This document shows, piece by piece, positions 35,105 through 43,316 of a stretch of 43,521 nt of DNA. A model generated the notes under the pieces. That model searched no databases, had not been told where the DNA came from, and saw only the letters and a list, made by a program, of their open reading frames with translations. The stretch comes from Sphingomonas sp. ERG5 (GTDB taxonomy: Bacteria > Pseudomonadota > Alphaproteobacteria > Sphingomonadales > Sphingomonadaceae), in the NCBI RefSeq assembly GCF_000803065.1, contig NZ_JSXI01000080.1, positions 1 through 43,521 of the forward strand, written 5' to 3'. Numbering within the stretch: the stretch's first letter is position 1; the number at the start of each line of letters is the position of its first letter. A program made the translations under genes and the position numbers.

Positions 35105-35488
35105 CTATTTCCCCTGCGCCTTCATCGACAGTGCCGCGACACAGCTGGCGCGGTCGACCGGGCTGCCGTCGGTCTGGCGCGCGTCGACATGAGTGACGAC
35201 GGGTTCGGCCTTGCCCTTGGGGTAGAGATAGGCGTCGAGCACGCAGGTGCCGCTGGCGAATTGCAGCTTGCGCGCATCGCCTTCGAGCATATCGGCGCCG
35301 GGCCGGCCGAACAGCGCGACCAGGCCGCGGGCATTCTGGCCCATGACATGTTCCAGACCGACGACATTGTGGGTGGTGGTCGGGATCGGCACGATCGGCG
35401 GCCGAACCCGCGCCGGAGCGGGGGTGCCGGTGGTCGCGCAACCGGCAAGCGAGAAGCCGAGTCCGGCCACGATCAGCAATCGTTTCAC
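35105..35488 (-). CDS. Small lipoprotein, function unknown
   Basis: A 127-residue lipoprotein: MKRLLIVAGLGFSLAGC gives a lipobox with Cys17. Two more cysteines (GTCVLDAYLY and ASCVAAL) could form a disulfide. GLVALFGRPGADMLEGDARKLQF resembles small periplasmic proteins of sphingomonads, but I cannot name a family. It overlaps the upstream EI24-like gene by four bases, so the two are co-translated. Confidence 0.7.
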   Translation of the reverse strand: MKRLLIVAGLGFSLAGCATTGTPAPARVRPPIVPIPTTTHNVVGLEHVMGQNARGLVALFGRPGADMLEGDARKLQFASGTCVLDAYLYPKGKAEPVVTHVDARQTDGSPVDRASCVAALSMKAQGK

Positions 35489-36165
35489 GCTTTACGTCCT
35501 CCATGAAACCAGTGCGTCGCCATGGCCGCACCTAGCACCGGCGCGATGATCGCAACGATCGGCACGACGAGCAGGCCCGTGACAATCAGCCCGATCGCGA
35601 ACCGGCTGACCTGGGTCGTGCCGCGCCACGCCTTCAACTCGCTCTCCGGCATATGCCGCGCCGCGACCATGTCGCCGAGATCGCGGCCGAGCAGCCAGCC
35701 ATTGACGACGAAGAACAGGATCGGCGTGCCGATGCCCGTCACGATCAGCAGCAGATAGACCGGCGACAGCGCGACATTGACCAGGATCGCCCGGCCCGCC
35801 GCCCTGAGCCCCATGACGATCGAGCGACCAAGCGGGACATCCGTCGCCTGCGCCAGCGCCGTGGGATAATATTTGTCCTCGACCGCCAGCACCACGTCAT
35901 CGGCGAAGATGCCGATCACCGCGATCGCGATGGCTCGGAACAAGAGCCACCCGGCGAGCAGGATGCCGAGCGCCGCCGCGACCCCGGCAAGGCCGGCGAC
36001 ACCCGCGCTCGCGCCGGCCCAGGCGACCAGCGATTGCGCGCCGAACCACAGCCCCGCACCGATCGCGGCGAGGATCAGACAGGTCAGCGCGAACGATTTC
36101 AGGAACACCCGAATGATGCGCTTGTCGCCGAGCTGGCCGACCGACAGGAAGAAAGCGCGGATCAT
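35485..36165 (-). CDS. EI24/CysZ-like membrane protein
   Basis: A 226-residue inner-membrane protein with about four to six hydrophobic segments and the EI24-domain pattern (RVFLKSFALTCLILAA, a long central helix pair, LSPVYLLLIVTGIGTPILFFVVNGWLLGRDL, then MVAARHM). CysZ, the best-known member, imports sulfate; this protein is shorter and not in a sulfur operon, so the substrate is open. The start at 36165 begins the conserved MIRAFFLS; the frame to 36195 is unsupported. Confidence 0.8.
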   Translation of the reverse strand: MIRAFFLSVGQLGDKRIIRVFLKSFALTCLILAAIGAGLWFGAQSLVAWAGASAGVAGLAGVAAALGILLAGWLLFRAIAIAVIGIFADDVVLAVEDKYYPTALAQATDVPLGRSIVMGLRAAGRAILVNVALSPVYLLLIVTGIGTPILFFVVNGWLLGRDLGDMVAARHMPESELKAWRGTTQVSRFAIGLIVTGLLVVPIVAIIAPVLGAAMATHWFHGGRKA

Positions 36166-36243
36166 GCGCGCTTGGTGCGGCCTTGCTGTGCCCACGTCAA
36201 CGGCGGTTGCGCTGCGTCGCCGTGCAAATTAGGGCGAACGCTT

Positions 36244-36279
36244 CTCCGTACGGGCCGAACTCCGTACGGGCCCGTTTTT
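36244..36279 (+). promoter_or_regulatory. Repeat and hairpin leader before adenosine kinase-like gene
   Basis: CTCCGTACGGGCC occurs twice (36244-36256 and 36260-36272). ACGGGCC (36250-36256) can pair with GGCCCGT (36269-36275), and five T follow, giving a terminator-like hairpin; the two CCGTACGG palindromes allow competing folds. The element ends just before the ribosome site CGGAGA of the downstream gene, so it could be an attenuator. Confidence 0.45.
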
Positions 36280-36293
36280 CCGGAGACCTTGTT

Positions 36294-37292
36294 TTGACCA
36301 CGCCAGCCTATGACGTCGTTGCGATCGGCAACGCGATCGTCGATGTGCTTTCCCAGACCGACGACGCCTTCATCACCGCCGAGGGGATGGCCAAGGGATC
36401 GATGCAGCTGATGTTCTCGCCCGAGGACGCCGATGCGCTCTACGCCAAGATGGGCCCCGGGATCGAAGCGAGCGGCGGCTCCGCCGCCAACACCGTCGCC
36501 GGCATGGCGGCGCTTGGCGCGCGCTGCGGTTTTATCGGACAAGTCGCCAACGACCAGCTTGGTGAAGTCTTCGCGCATGACATCCGTGCGACCGGTGTGA
36601 CCTTCGGGACGGCCGTGCGCGACGGCGCGCCGACCACCGCACGCTGCCTGATCTTCGTCACGCCCGATGGGCAGCGGACGATGAACACCTTTCTCGGCGC
36701 GTCGCAGTTCCTGCCCGCCAGCGCACTCGACAGCGAGCTGATCGCGAGCGCCGCGATCCTGTATCTCGAAGGCTATCTGTGGGATCCGGAAGAACCGCGC
36801 CAGGCCATGCGCGCCGCGATCGAAATCGCCCGCAAGGCGAGCCGCAAGGTCGCCTTCACCCTGTCGGACGTGTTCTGCATCTCGCGCCACGGTGGCGATT
36901 TCCGCAAGCTGATGAATGACGGGCTGATCGACATCATGTTCGCCAATGAAGCGGAAATCCTGGCGCTGATGGAGGTCGAGGATTTCGACACGGCGGTCGC
37001 CGCGGCAGCGGCACAGGTGCCGATGCTGGTGGTGACGCGCAGCGAGAATGGCGCGATCGCGGTGTCGGGCGGCAAGACCGTCGCGGTGCCGGCCGAACCG
37101 ATTGCCAAGGTGGTCGACACGACGGGCGCGGGCGACCTGTTCGCGGCTGGCTTCCTGACCGGCCAGGCGCAGGGCCGGTCGGTCGAGGATTCACTCCGTC
37201 TCGGCGCGATCTGCGCGGCGGAGATCATCTCGCACATCGGCGCGCGGCCAATGGTCGACATGAAGGCGCTGGCGGCGAGCAAGCTCGGCTGA
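36294..37292 (+). CDS. PfkB-family carbohydrate/adenosine kinase
   Basis: A 332-residue ribokinase-fold kinase. Substrate-side glycines are in GGSAANTVAGMAALG (about residues 56-70), and the ATP/anion-hole motif with catalytic Asp is VDTTGAGDLFAAGFL (about 276-290). In sphingomonads and rhizobia this family is annotated as adenosine kinase, phosphorylating adenosine to AMP, which fits the GNAIVDVL start; another sugar or nucleoside substrate is possible. Translation starts at TTG 36294, with CGGAGA 8 bases upstream; no in-frame ATG is near. A strong terminator follows the stop. Confidence 0.88.
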   Translation: MTTPAYDVVAIGNAIVDVLSQTDDAFITAEGMAKGSMQLMFSPEDADALYAKMGPGIEASGGSAANTVAGMAALGARCGFIGQVANDQLGEVFAHDIRATGVTFGTAVRDGAPTTARCLIFVTPDGQRTMNTFLGASQFLPASALDSELIASAAILYLEGYLWDPEEPRQAMRAAIEIARKASRKVAFTLSDVFCISRHGGDFRKLMNDGLIDIMFANEAEILALMEVEDFDTAVAAAAAQVPMLVVTRSENGAIAVSGGKTVAVPAEPIAKVVDTTGAGDLFAAGFLTGQAQGRSVEDSLRLGAICAAEIISHIGARPMVDMKALAASKLG

Positions 37293-37311
37293 CCTGATTC
37301 TGTTCGTCAAG

Positions 37312-37349
37312 AAAAAGGGGTGCTGTCCGGCTGGACAGCACCCCTTTTT
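37312..37349. terminator. Bidirectional rho-independent terminator
   Basis: A 17-bp perfect stem (AAAAAGGGGTGCTGTCC and its complement) with a GGCT loop. The A-run on one side and T-run on the other give a U-tract in both directions. It serves the kinase gene on the plus strand and the permease gene on the minus strand. Confidence 0.93.
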
Positions 37350-37369
37350 CGTTTCCGGAAGTCCGGCGC

Positions 37370-38893
37370 TCAGACGATCGGCGGCACCGGTTGCGGCGGT
37401 GCGTCGCTATCGGTCTCATGGACTTCGATCGAGCCGCGGCCGACATGGCTGCGGCTGCGGCTATAACCGAAATAGACCACCAGGCCGACTGCGGCCCAGC
37501 CGACGAACATCAGCTTGGTCGGCATGCCGAGATTGTAGAACAGATAGGCGCAACCGATGATCGCGATCGGCGCCGTCACCATGACTGCCGGGGTGCGGAA
37601 CGGACGATGGCGATCCGGATCGGTCCGTCGCAGCACCATCACCGCGATCGACACCGCCGCAAAGGCGAACAGGGTGCCCGAGTTCGAGATGTCGGCGAGC
37701 AGCCCGACCGGGAAGAACGCCGCGAACAGGGCGACGAACAGGCCGGTGATGATGGTGATGACATGCGGCGTGTGGAATTTCGGGTGAACCTTCGACAGGA
37801 CCTCCGGGAGCAGGCCGTCACGGCTCATCACGAAGAAGATGCGGGTCTGCCCGAACATCATCATCAGGATGACCGAGGGCAGGGCCAGGCCGGCGGCAAG
37901 GCCGATCAGATTGCCGACCTGCTTCCAGCCGATTTCGCGCATGGTCCAGGCCAGGGCTTCCTTCGAGCAGACCACGGCGGCGTCCTTGATCGCGGCGCAC
38001 TGGTTGGCCAGCTCGATGCTGCCCGGTGCGAGGATCTGGCCGTTCGGGCCAGCCACTGGCTGGGCCCCAACGGTACCGACGACGCCGGTCGCGACAAGGA
38101 TGTAGAAGACGGTGCAGATGGCGAGCGAACCGATCAGGCCGATCGGCATGTTACGCTGCGGGTTCTTGGTTTCCTCCGCCGCGGTCGAGACCGCATCGAA
38201 GCCGACATACGCAAAGAAGATCGACGCGGCGGCGGCGGAGATGCCGCCGAACCCGAGCGGCGAGAAGGGCGTGAAATTCGCCATGTTCATGACCGGCAGC
38301 GCAAGCACGATGAACAGGGTGAGCGCAGTGACCTTGACCGCGACCAGCACGGCGTTGACCATCGCGCTTTCCCGGGTGCCGATGACCAGCAGCCAGGTGA
38401 CGAGTCCGGCGATCGCCATTGCCGGCAGGTTGATCATGCCGCCGTCGAACGGACCGCGGACCAGCAAATGCGGGATGTTTATCCCGAACGCATGCTGGAT
38501 CAGCCCGACGACATAGCCCGACCAGCCGACCGAGACCGCGCCGGCGGCAATGGCATATTCGAGAATCAGCGCCCAGCCGACGATCCAGGCGATCATTTCG
38601 CCCATCACCGCATAGCTATAGGTATAGGCGGAGCCGGAAACCGGCACCATCGACGACATTTCCGAATAGCACAAAGCAGCAAAGGCGCAGACGAAACCGG
38701 CAATGATGAACGAGATCATCATGCCCGGCCCGGCCTTTTGCGCGGCCTCCGCCGTCAGCACGAAAATGCCGGTGCCGATCACGGCGCCGACGCCGAGCAT
38801 GGTCAGCTGAAAGGCGCCGAGCGATCGCGTCAGCGATTTCTTCTCGGCGGTGGCAAGGATGGCGTCGAGTGATTTGATACGCCCGAAGATCAT
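37370..38893 (-). CDS. Amino acid permease, APC/CAT type (copy 1)
   Basis: A 507-residue inner-membrane carrier of the amino acid-polyamine-organocation superfamily, with about 12 or more helices. LTMLGVGAVIGTGIFVLTAEAAQKAGPG carries the helix-1 substrate motif GxGxxxGxG-like, and SAYTYSYAVMGEMIAWIVGW and FFAYVGFDAVSTAAEETKNPQRNMP are typical of cationic amino acid transporter-like members. The substrate is not readable. It is a close paralogue of the next gene and begins with nearly the same first 20 residues. Confidence 0.9.
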   Translation of the reverse strand: MIFGRIKSLDAILATAEKKSLTRSLGAFQLTMLGVGAVIGTGIFVLTAEAAQKAGPGMMISFIIAGFVCAFAALCYSEMSSMVPVSGSAYTYSYAVMGEMIAWIVGWALILEYAIAAGAVSVGWSGYVVGLIQHAFGINIPHLLVRGPFDGGMINLPAMAIAGLVTWLLVIGTRESAMVNAVLVAVKVTALTLFIVLALPVMNMANFTPFSPLGFGGISAAAASIFFAYVGFDAVSTAAEETKNPQRNMPIGLIGSLAICTVFYILVATGVVGTVGAQPVAGPNGQILAPGSIELANQCAAIKDAAVVCSKEALAWTMREIGWKQVGNLIGLAAGLALPSVILMMMFGQTRIFFVMSRDGLLPEVLSKVHPKFHTPHVITIITGLFVALFAAFFPVGLLADISNSGTLFAFAAVSIAVMVLRRTDPDRHRPFRTPAVMVTAPIAIIGCAYLFYNLGMPTKLMFVGWAAVGLVVYFGYSRSRSHVGRGSIEVHETDSDAPPQPVPPIV

Positions 38894-39029
38894 GAACGGG
38901 TCCCCCAGAAGAAAGTGCGATAACGCTGAATCGCGAAAGATTGACGTTTAAAGCGAAAGCCGGTCGGTGCAATCCGTCAAAGCTGCTCGCCGTTACGGAA
39001 TGGCCGCCGGCCGGCATGGCAGGCAGTAG

Positions 39030-39063
39030 AAAAAGGGGGGCGGGAATTGCTTCCCGACCCCTT
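39030..39063 (-). terminator. Rho-independent terminator of permease copy 2
   Basis: On the minus strand a GGGG-T-CGGGAA arm pairs with TTCCCG and C-rich bases around a four-base GCAA loop, followed by TTTTT. It sits 22 bases after the stop of the second permease and separates the two paralogues' transcripts. Confidence 0.85.
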
Positions 39064-39085
39064 CTCCATCTTCAGGTCGATCAGT

Positions 39086-40684
39086 TTATTCAGTGCCCGG
39101 CACCTTGGGCGCCAGCTCGCCGAGCGCAGCGTCATTCAAGTCGTCGAGACCGCGTCCGACATGGCTGCGCGAACGACTATAGAGGAAATAGACGGCCAGC
39201 CCGATCGCGCCCCAGATCGGCAGGACGAGGATCGCGAGCCAGGGCAGCGACACATACAGCCCGATGCAGCCGACAATCGCCAGCGGCGCGATGACCCAGA
39301 TCGCCGGCGTGCGGAACGGTCGCTTGCGTGACGGGTCCTTGACCCGCAGCACCATCACCGAGATCGCCACCATCATGAAGGCGAACAATGTGCCCGAGTT
39401 GGAATAATCGGCAAGCTTGCCGACCGGCAGGACCGCTGCCGCGATGGTGACGACGACGCCGGTGACCGCGGTCACGACATGCGGGGTCTTGAAACGCGGA
39501 TGGACGCTGGCGAGCTTTGCCGGCAGCAGGCCGTCGCGCGCCATCACGAAGAAGACGCGGGTCTGGCCGAACATCATCATCAGCACGACCGAGGGCAGTG
39601 CAAGCACGGCGGCGAGACCGACCAGCCGGCCGACCGAATGCCAGCCGATCGTGTCGAGCACATGGACGAGCGCTTCCTTCGAACAGACCAGCGGCTCGAC
39701 CACGCCGCTGCTGACGATCGAGGCGCAACGCCCGGCCATTTCGGCCGATCCCGGCGCCAGCACCACGCCGGACAGCGAGGAGACCGGCTGCGCGCCGATC
39801 GCGCCGATCGCGCCGCTCGCGACCAGAATGTAGAACAGCGTACAGATGGCAAGACTGGCGATCAGTCCGATCGGCACGTTGCGTTGGGGATTCTTGGTTT
39901 CTTCCGCCGCCGTCGAAACCGCATCGAAGCCGACATAAGCGAAGAAGATCGAGGCTGCGGCGCCCAGGACGCCGGTCGCACCGGTCGGCGCGAATGGGGT
40001 GAAATTGTCGGCCTTGAGCACCGGAATGGTCAGCGCGATGAAGGCGGTGAGGGCAAGGATCTTGATCGCGACCAGCACGGCGTTGACGCGTGCGCTTTCG
40101 GTCGTGCCGAGGATCAGCAGGCCGGTGATCAGCACAGAGATGATCACCGCGGGCAGATTGAAATAGCCCCCGACCTGGGTCGCGGTGACGAGATCGGGCG
40201 TCGCCGTCGCACCCAGGGCGATCTGCACATTGGCGATCAGCGCGTCGCCGTTACTGAGAAAGGCGGGTATGTGGAACCCGAGGCCATTGAGCAATCCGAC
40301 CGCATGGTTGGACCAGCCGACCGCGACCGCGCTCGCCCCCACCGCATATTCGAGGATCAGCGCCCAACCGACCATCCAGGCGAGGATTTCGCCGGTGACG
40401 GCATAGGTATAGGTATAGGCTGAGCCCGACACGGGCACCATCGACGCCAGTTCCGAATAGCACAGCGCGGCGACCGCGCAGACGAAACCGGCGATGATGA
40501 AGCTGACCAGCATGCCCGGGCCGGCCTTTTGCGCGGCCTCGGACGTCAGGACGAAGATGCCGGTGCCGATGACGGCGCCGACGCCCAGCATGGTCAGCTG
40601 GAAGGCGTCGAGGGTCTTGTGCAGGCCCTTTTTCTCGGCCGTGGCAAGAATGGCGTCGAGTGACTTTACGCGCCCGAATATCAT
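39086..40684 (-). CDS. Amino acid permease, APC/CAT type (copy 2)
   Basis: A 532-residue paralogue of the neighbouring permease, sharing MIFGRxKSLDAILATAEKK at the start and almost identical helix-1, helix-3 and FFAYVGFDAVSTAAEETKNPQRN segments. It differs mainly in a longer loop near residues 150-175 (NGDALIANVQIALGATATPDL) and the C-terminus. The pair arose by tandem duplication. Since each has its own terminator, they are probably regulated separately and may differ in substrate. Confidence 0.9.
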   Translation of the reverse strand: MIFGRVKSLDAILATAEKKGLHKTLDAFQLTMLGVGAVIGTGIFVLTSEAAQKAGPGMLVSFIIAGFVCAVAALCYSELASMVPVSGSAYTYTYAVTGEILAWMVGWALILEYAVGASAVAVGWSNHAVGLLNGLGFHIPAFLSNGDALIANVQIALGATATPDLVTATQVGGYFNLPAVIISVLITGLLILGTTESARVNAVLVAIKILALTAFIALTIPVLKADNFTPFAPTGATGVLGAAASIFFAYVGFDAVSTAAEETKNPQRNVPIGLIASLAICTLFYILVASGAIGAIGAQPVSSLSGVVLAPGSAEMAGRCASIVSSGVVEPLVCSKEALVHVLDTIGWHSVGRLVGLAAVLALPSVVLMMMFGQTRVFFVMARDGLLPAKLASVHPRFKTPHVVTAVTGVVVTIAAAVLPVGKLADYSNSGTLFAFMMVAISVMVLRVKDPSRKRPFRTPAIWVIAPLAIVGCIGLYVSLPWLAILVLPIWGAIGLAVYFLYSRSRSHVGRGLDDLNDAALGELAPKVPGTE

Positions 40685-40775
40685 TAAAATCCCCCCTGAG
40701 GATCAGGATGCTCGACGTTTGCCGTCGTTATACGAAGCGGCGGAGCCTAGTGGCAAAACCGCCTCGTGCAATCCC

Positions 40776-41153
40776 TTATCGCGCCAGCATCGGCCCAAGA
40801 TGCCGGCCGGCAAACAGATGAACGTGAAGATGCGGCACTTCCTGTCCGGAATCGAGCCCGGTATTGGCGAGCAGCCGGTATCCGGGGGCGACGAACCCCG
40901 CGGCACGGGCGACGGTACCGACCGCGCGCACGAACCCGGCAATCTCCGCGTCCGACCCATGCGCGCTGAAATCATCCCATGAGACATAGCGTCCGCGCGG
41001 GATCACCAGGATATGCGTCGGCGCTTGCGGATTGATGTCGTGAAAGGCGATCGCATAATCATCCTCGTAAACCCGCTTCGACGGAATCTCGTCGCGCAGG
41101 ATCTTCGCGAAGATGTTCTGGTCGTCATAGGATCTGGTGGCGTCGATCGGCAT
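40776..41153 (-). CDS. HIT family hydrolase
   Basis: A 125-residue histidine triad protein (HINT-like) with the active-site motif HLHVHLF near residue 109 and the nucleotide-binding DINPQAPTHILVIPR. Such enzymes hydrolyse adenosine 5'-phosphoramidates. It is the last gene of the his operon segment on this strand, 24 bases after hisE. This hisE-HIT order is common in alphaproteobacteria. Confidence 0.9.
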   Translation of the reverse strand: MPIDATRSYDDQNIFAKILRDEIPSKRVYEDDYAIAFHDINPQAPTHILVIPRGRYVSWDDFSAHGSDAEIAGFVRAVGTVARAAGFVAPGYRLLANTGLDSGQEVPHLHVHLFAGRHLGPMLAR

Positions 41154-41177
41154 GGGAAATCCTTCAAGCGTTACGCG

Positions 41178-41498
41178 TCAGCTCTTGCGGGCGGCCTTTT
41201 CGTCGATCCCCGACACGCCCTCGCGCCGCATCATTTCGGCGCGCACGTCGTCGAGGCTGAGCCCGGCATCGGCGAGCAGGACGAGCAGATGAAAGACGAG
41301 ATCGGCGGCTTCGCTGGTCAGTTCCTTTGTGTCCCCGCCAAGCGCCGCGATCACTGTTTCGACCGCTTCCTCGCCCAGTTTCTGGGCGATCTTGGCGCGG
41401 CCTTTGGCGAACAGGCTGGCGGTGTAGGAGGTCGACGGGTCCGCGCCACGCCGGTCGCGGATCACGGTTTCGAGGCTGGTCAGGAAATCTTCGGCCAT
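41178..41498 (-). CDS. hisE: Phosphoribosyl-ATP diphosphatase
   Basis: A 106-residue HisE that catalyses the second step of histidine synthesis, phosphoribosyl-ATP to phosphoribosyl-AMP. The MazG-like metal-binding helix motif EEAVETVIAALGGDTKELTSEAADLVFHLLVLL is clear, and the N-terminal TSLETVIRDRR is typical. It is a stand-alone HisE (not fused to HisI) in a his operon. Confidence 0.94.
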   Translation of the reverse strand: MAEDFLTSLETVIRDRRGADPSTSYTASLFAKGRAKIAQKLGEEAVETVIAALGGDTKELTSEAADLVFHLLVLLADAGLSLDDVRAEMMRREGVSGIDEKAARKS

Positions 41499-41561
41499 GT
41501 GCGCTGGCTGGCGCAGGGCGGGCTCAAGGTCAATGCCCCCGAGGTCAATCCTTGCGGACGC

Positions 41562-41741
41562 TCAATCCTTTTGTCGCTTCGCGAACCGGGCGCGCATCGC
41601 GCGGCGGACGCAATAGACCCCGATCGCCGCCATCACGAACAAGGCGATGTCGGACAGTTCCGGGCCGGTGCGGATCTTCGGCACGCCGGTATGGGCGGCG
41701 AAGGCCGGGGCGGCGATCAGGAGAAGGAGCAGGAAGCGCAT
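41562..41741 (-). CDS. Small exported/membrane protein in his operon
   Basis: A 59-residue protein not recognisable by family. MRFLLLLLIAAPAFAAHTGVP reads as a signal peptide. It is followed by KIRTGPELSDIALFVMAAIGV, a second hydrophobic segment, and a strongly basic tail (RRAMRARFAKRQKD). The PEL-helix-basic-tail order resembles PEP-CTERM-type sorting signals, here almost the whole protein. It lies between hisF and hisE on the same strand. The sequence is coherent and its position suggests it is real, but no function can be given. Confidence 0.6.
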   Translation of the reverse strand: MRFLLLLLIAAPAFAAHTGVPKIRTGPELSDIALFVMAAIGVYCVRRAMRARFAKRQKD

Positions 41742-41806
41742 GGCGGTTGTTATAGGCGCCAGCGGTTAAATTACTCGTACTCCCACAAACTTCGTGGCGG
41801 TGGACC

Positions 41807-42577
41807 CTAAGTCCTGACTGGCCGTCGCACCGGCACACCCGCTGCCGCCAACGCGGCATGGGCATCGGCAATGCTCGCATCGCCGAAATGGAAGATCGAG
41901 GCCGCCAGCACCGCGCTGGCATGACCCTCGCGAATCCCGGCGACGAGATCGCCGAGCGACCCGACGCCGCCGGACGCGACCACTGGCACCGCAACCTGGT
42001 CGGCGATGGTGCGGATCAGGTCGAGGTCATAGCCGTCGCGCGTGCCGTCGCGGTCCATCGATGTGACGAGCAATTCGCCGGCGCCGAGCCGTACGAGATT
42101 GAGCGCGTGCGCGACCGCGTCGATGCCGGTCGCGCGCCGGCCGCCATGGGTGAACACTTCCCAGCCGCCTTCGACGCGCCGCGCATCGACCGAGGCGACG
42201 ACGCACTGGCTGCCGAAGCGATCGGCCATGTCGGCGACCAGTTCGGGCCGCGCGACGGCGGCGGAATTGACCGCGACCTTGTCCGCGCCGGCAAGCAGCA
42301 GCGCGCGGGCGTCGTCGGGCGTGCGCACGCCGCCGCCGACGGTCAGCGGCATGAAGCAGACTTCGGCGGTACGGCTGACGACATCGAGGATGGTGCCGCG
42401 GGCTTCGTGGCTGGCGGTGATGTCGAGGAAGCAGAGTTCGTCGGCGCCGGCCGCGTCATAGGCGCGCGCCTGCTCGACCGGATCGCCGGCGTCGCGCAAA
42501 TCGACGAAGTTCACGCCCTTGACCACGCGGCCATTGGCCACGTCGAGGCAGGGAATGACGCGCGCGCGGACGGTCAT
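41807..42577 (-). CDS. hisF: Imidazole glycerol phosphate synthase cyclase subunit
   Basis: A 256-residue (beta-alpha)8 barrel that, with HisH, makes imidazole glycerol phosphate and AICAR from PRFAR and ammonia. The catalytic Asp residues are in IPCLDVANGRVVKGVNF (N-terminus) and SMDRDGTRDGYD (mid-barrel), with phosphate-binding VGGGVRT and ASGGVGS. The start at 42577 gives the conserved MTVRARVIPCLD. Length is normal. Confidence 0.96.
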   Translation of the reverse strand: MTVRARVIPCLDVANGRVVKGVNFVDLRDAGDPVEQARAYDAAGADELCFLDITASHEARGTILDVVSRTAEVCFMPLTVGGGVRTPDDARALLLAGADKVAVNSAAVARPELVADMADRFGSQCVVASVDARRVEGGWEVFTHGGRRATGIDAVAHALNLVRLGAGELLVTSMDRDGTRDGYDLDLIRTIADQVAVPVVASGGVGSLGDLVAGIREGHASAVLAASIFHFGDASIADAHAALAAAGVPVRRPVRT

Positions 42578-42581
42578 GGCT

Positions 42582-43316
42582 TCACGCCGCCGCCGCCACG
42601 CTGAGCGCCGCCGCAAGATCGAGTCGGCCGTCATACAATGCCCGCCCGGTGATCACGCCCTCGATCCCGTCGCGCGCATGCAGCGCCAGAACATGGATCT
42701 CGCCAATCCCGGCGACCCCGCCGCTGGCGATCACCGGAATGCGCACCGCGCGCGCCAGATCGACCGTTGCCTGCACGTTGCAGCCTTTCAGCATCCCGTC
42801 GCGGCCGACATCGGTGAACAGCAAGGCGGCGACGCCGGCATCCTCGAAGCGGCGCGCCATATCGACCACTTCGACGGTCGAGACATCGGCCCAGCCGCGC
42901 GTTGCGACCATGCCGTCCTTCGCATCGACCGCGACGACGATGCCGCCGGGGAAATCCCTGGCCGCGTCGCGCACCAGCTCGGGATTCTCCAGCGCCGCCG
43001 TGCCGATCACGACGCGCGACACGCCCATGTCGAACCATTTCTCGATCGCGGTGCGATCTCGGATGCCGCCGCCAAGCTGCACATGGCCGGGGAACTGGCT
43101 GACGATCGACGCCACCGCTTCGCCATTGACCGACGCGCCGGCAAAGGCGCCGTCAAGATCGACGACATGGAGATATTCCGCGCCCTGGCTCGCAAAGATC
43201 ATCGCCTGCGCGGCGGGGTCGTCGCCATAGACCGTGGCGCGGTCCATATCGCCTTCAGCGAGGCGGACGACCTGGCCCGCCTTGAGGTCGATCGCGGGGA
43301 AGACGATGAGAGTCAT
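42582..43316 (-). CDS. hisA: Phosphoribosylformimino-AICAR-phosphate isomerase
   Basis: A 244-residue barrel enzyme that isomerises ProFAR to PRFAR. Catalytic Asp residues lie in FPAIDLKAGQVVRL and LFTDVGRDGML; GGGIRD and ASGGVAG bind the phosphates. The start at 43316 has GGAG 8 bases upstream, and its ATG overlaps the hisH stop. An upstream GTG (43325) would add three residues. It sits 4 bases before hisF, in operon order hisH-hisA-hisF. Confidence 0.96.
   Translation of the reverse strand: MTLIVFPAIDLKAGQVVRLAEGDMDRATVYGDDPAAQAMIFASQGAEYLHVVDLDGAFAGASVNGEAVASIVSQFPGHVQLGGGIRDRTAIEKWFDMGVSRVVIGTAALENPELVRDAARDFPGGIVVAVDAKDGMVATRGWADVSTVEVVDMARRFEDAGVAALLFTDVGRDGMLKGCNVQATVDLARAVRIPVIASGGVAGIGEIHVLALHARDGIEGVITGRALYDGRLDLAAALSVAAAA

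Noticed and set aside
37391..38872. 493-codon open frame on the plus strand opposite permease copy 1
   Set aside because: Charged low-complexity translation with no domain; a shadow of the permease codons. The same holds for 31291-32619 and 39479-40423.
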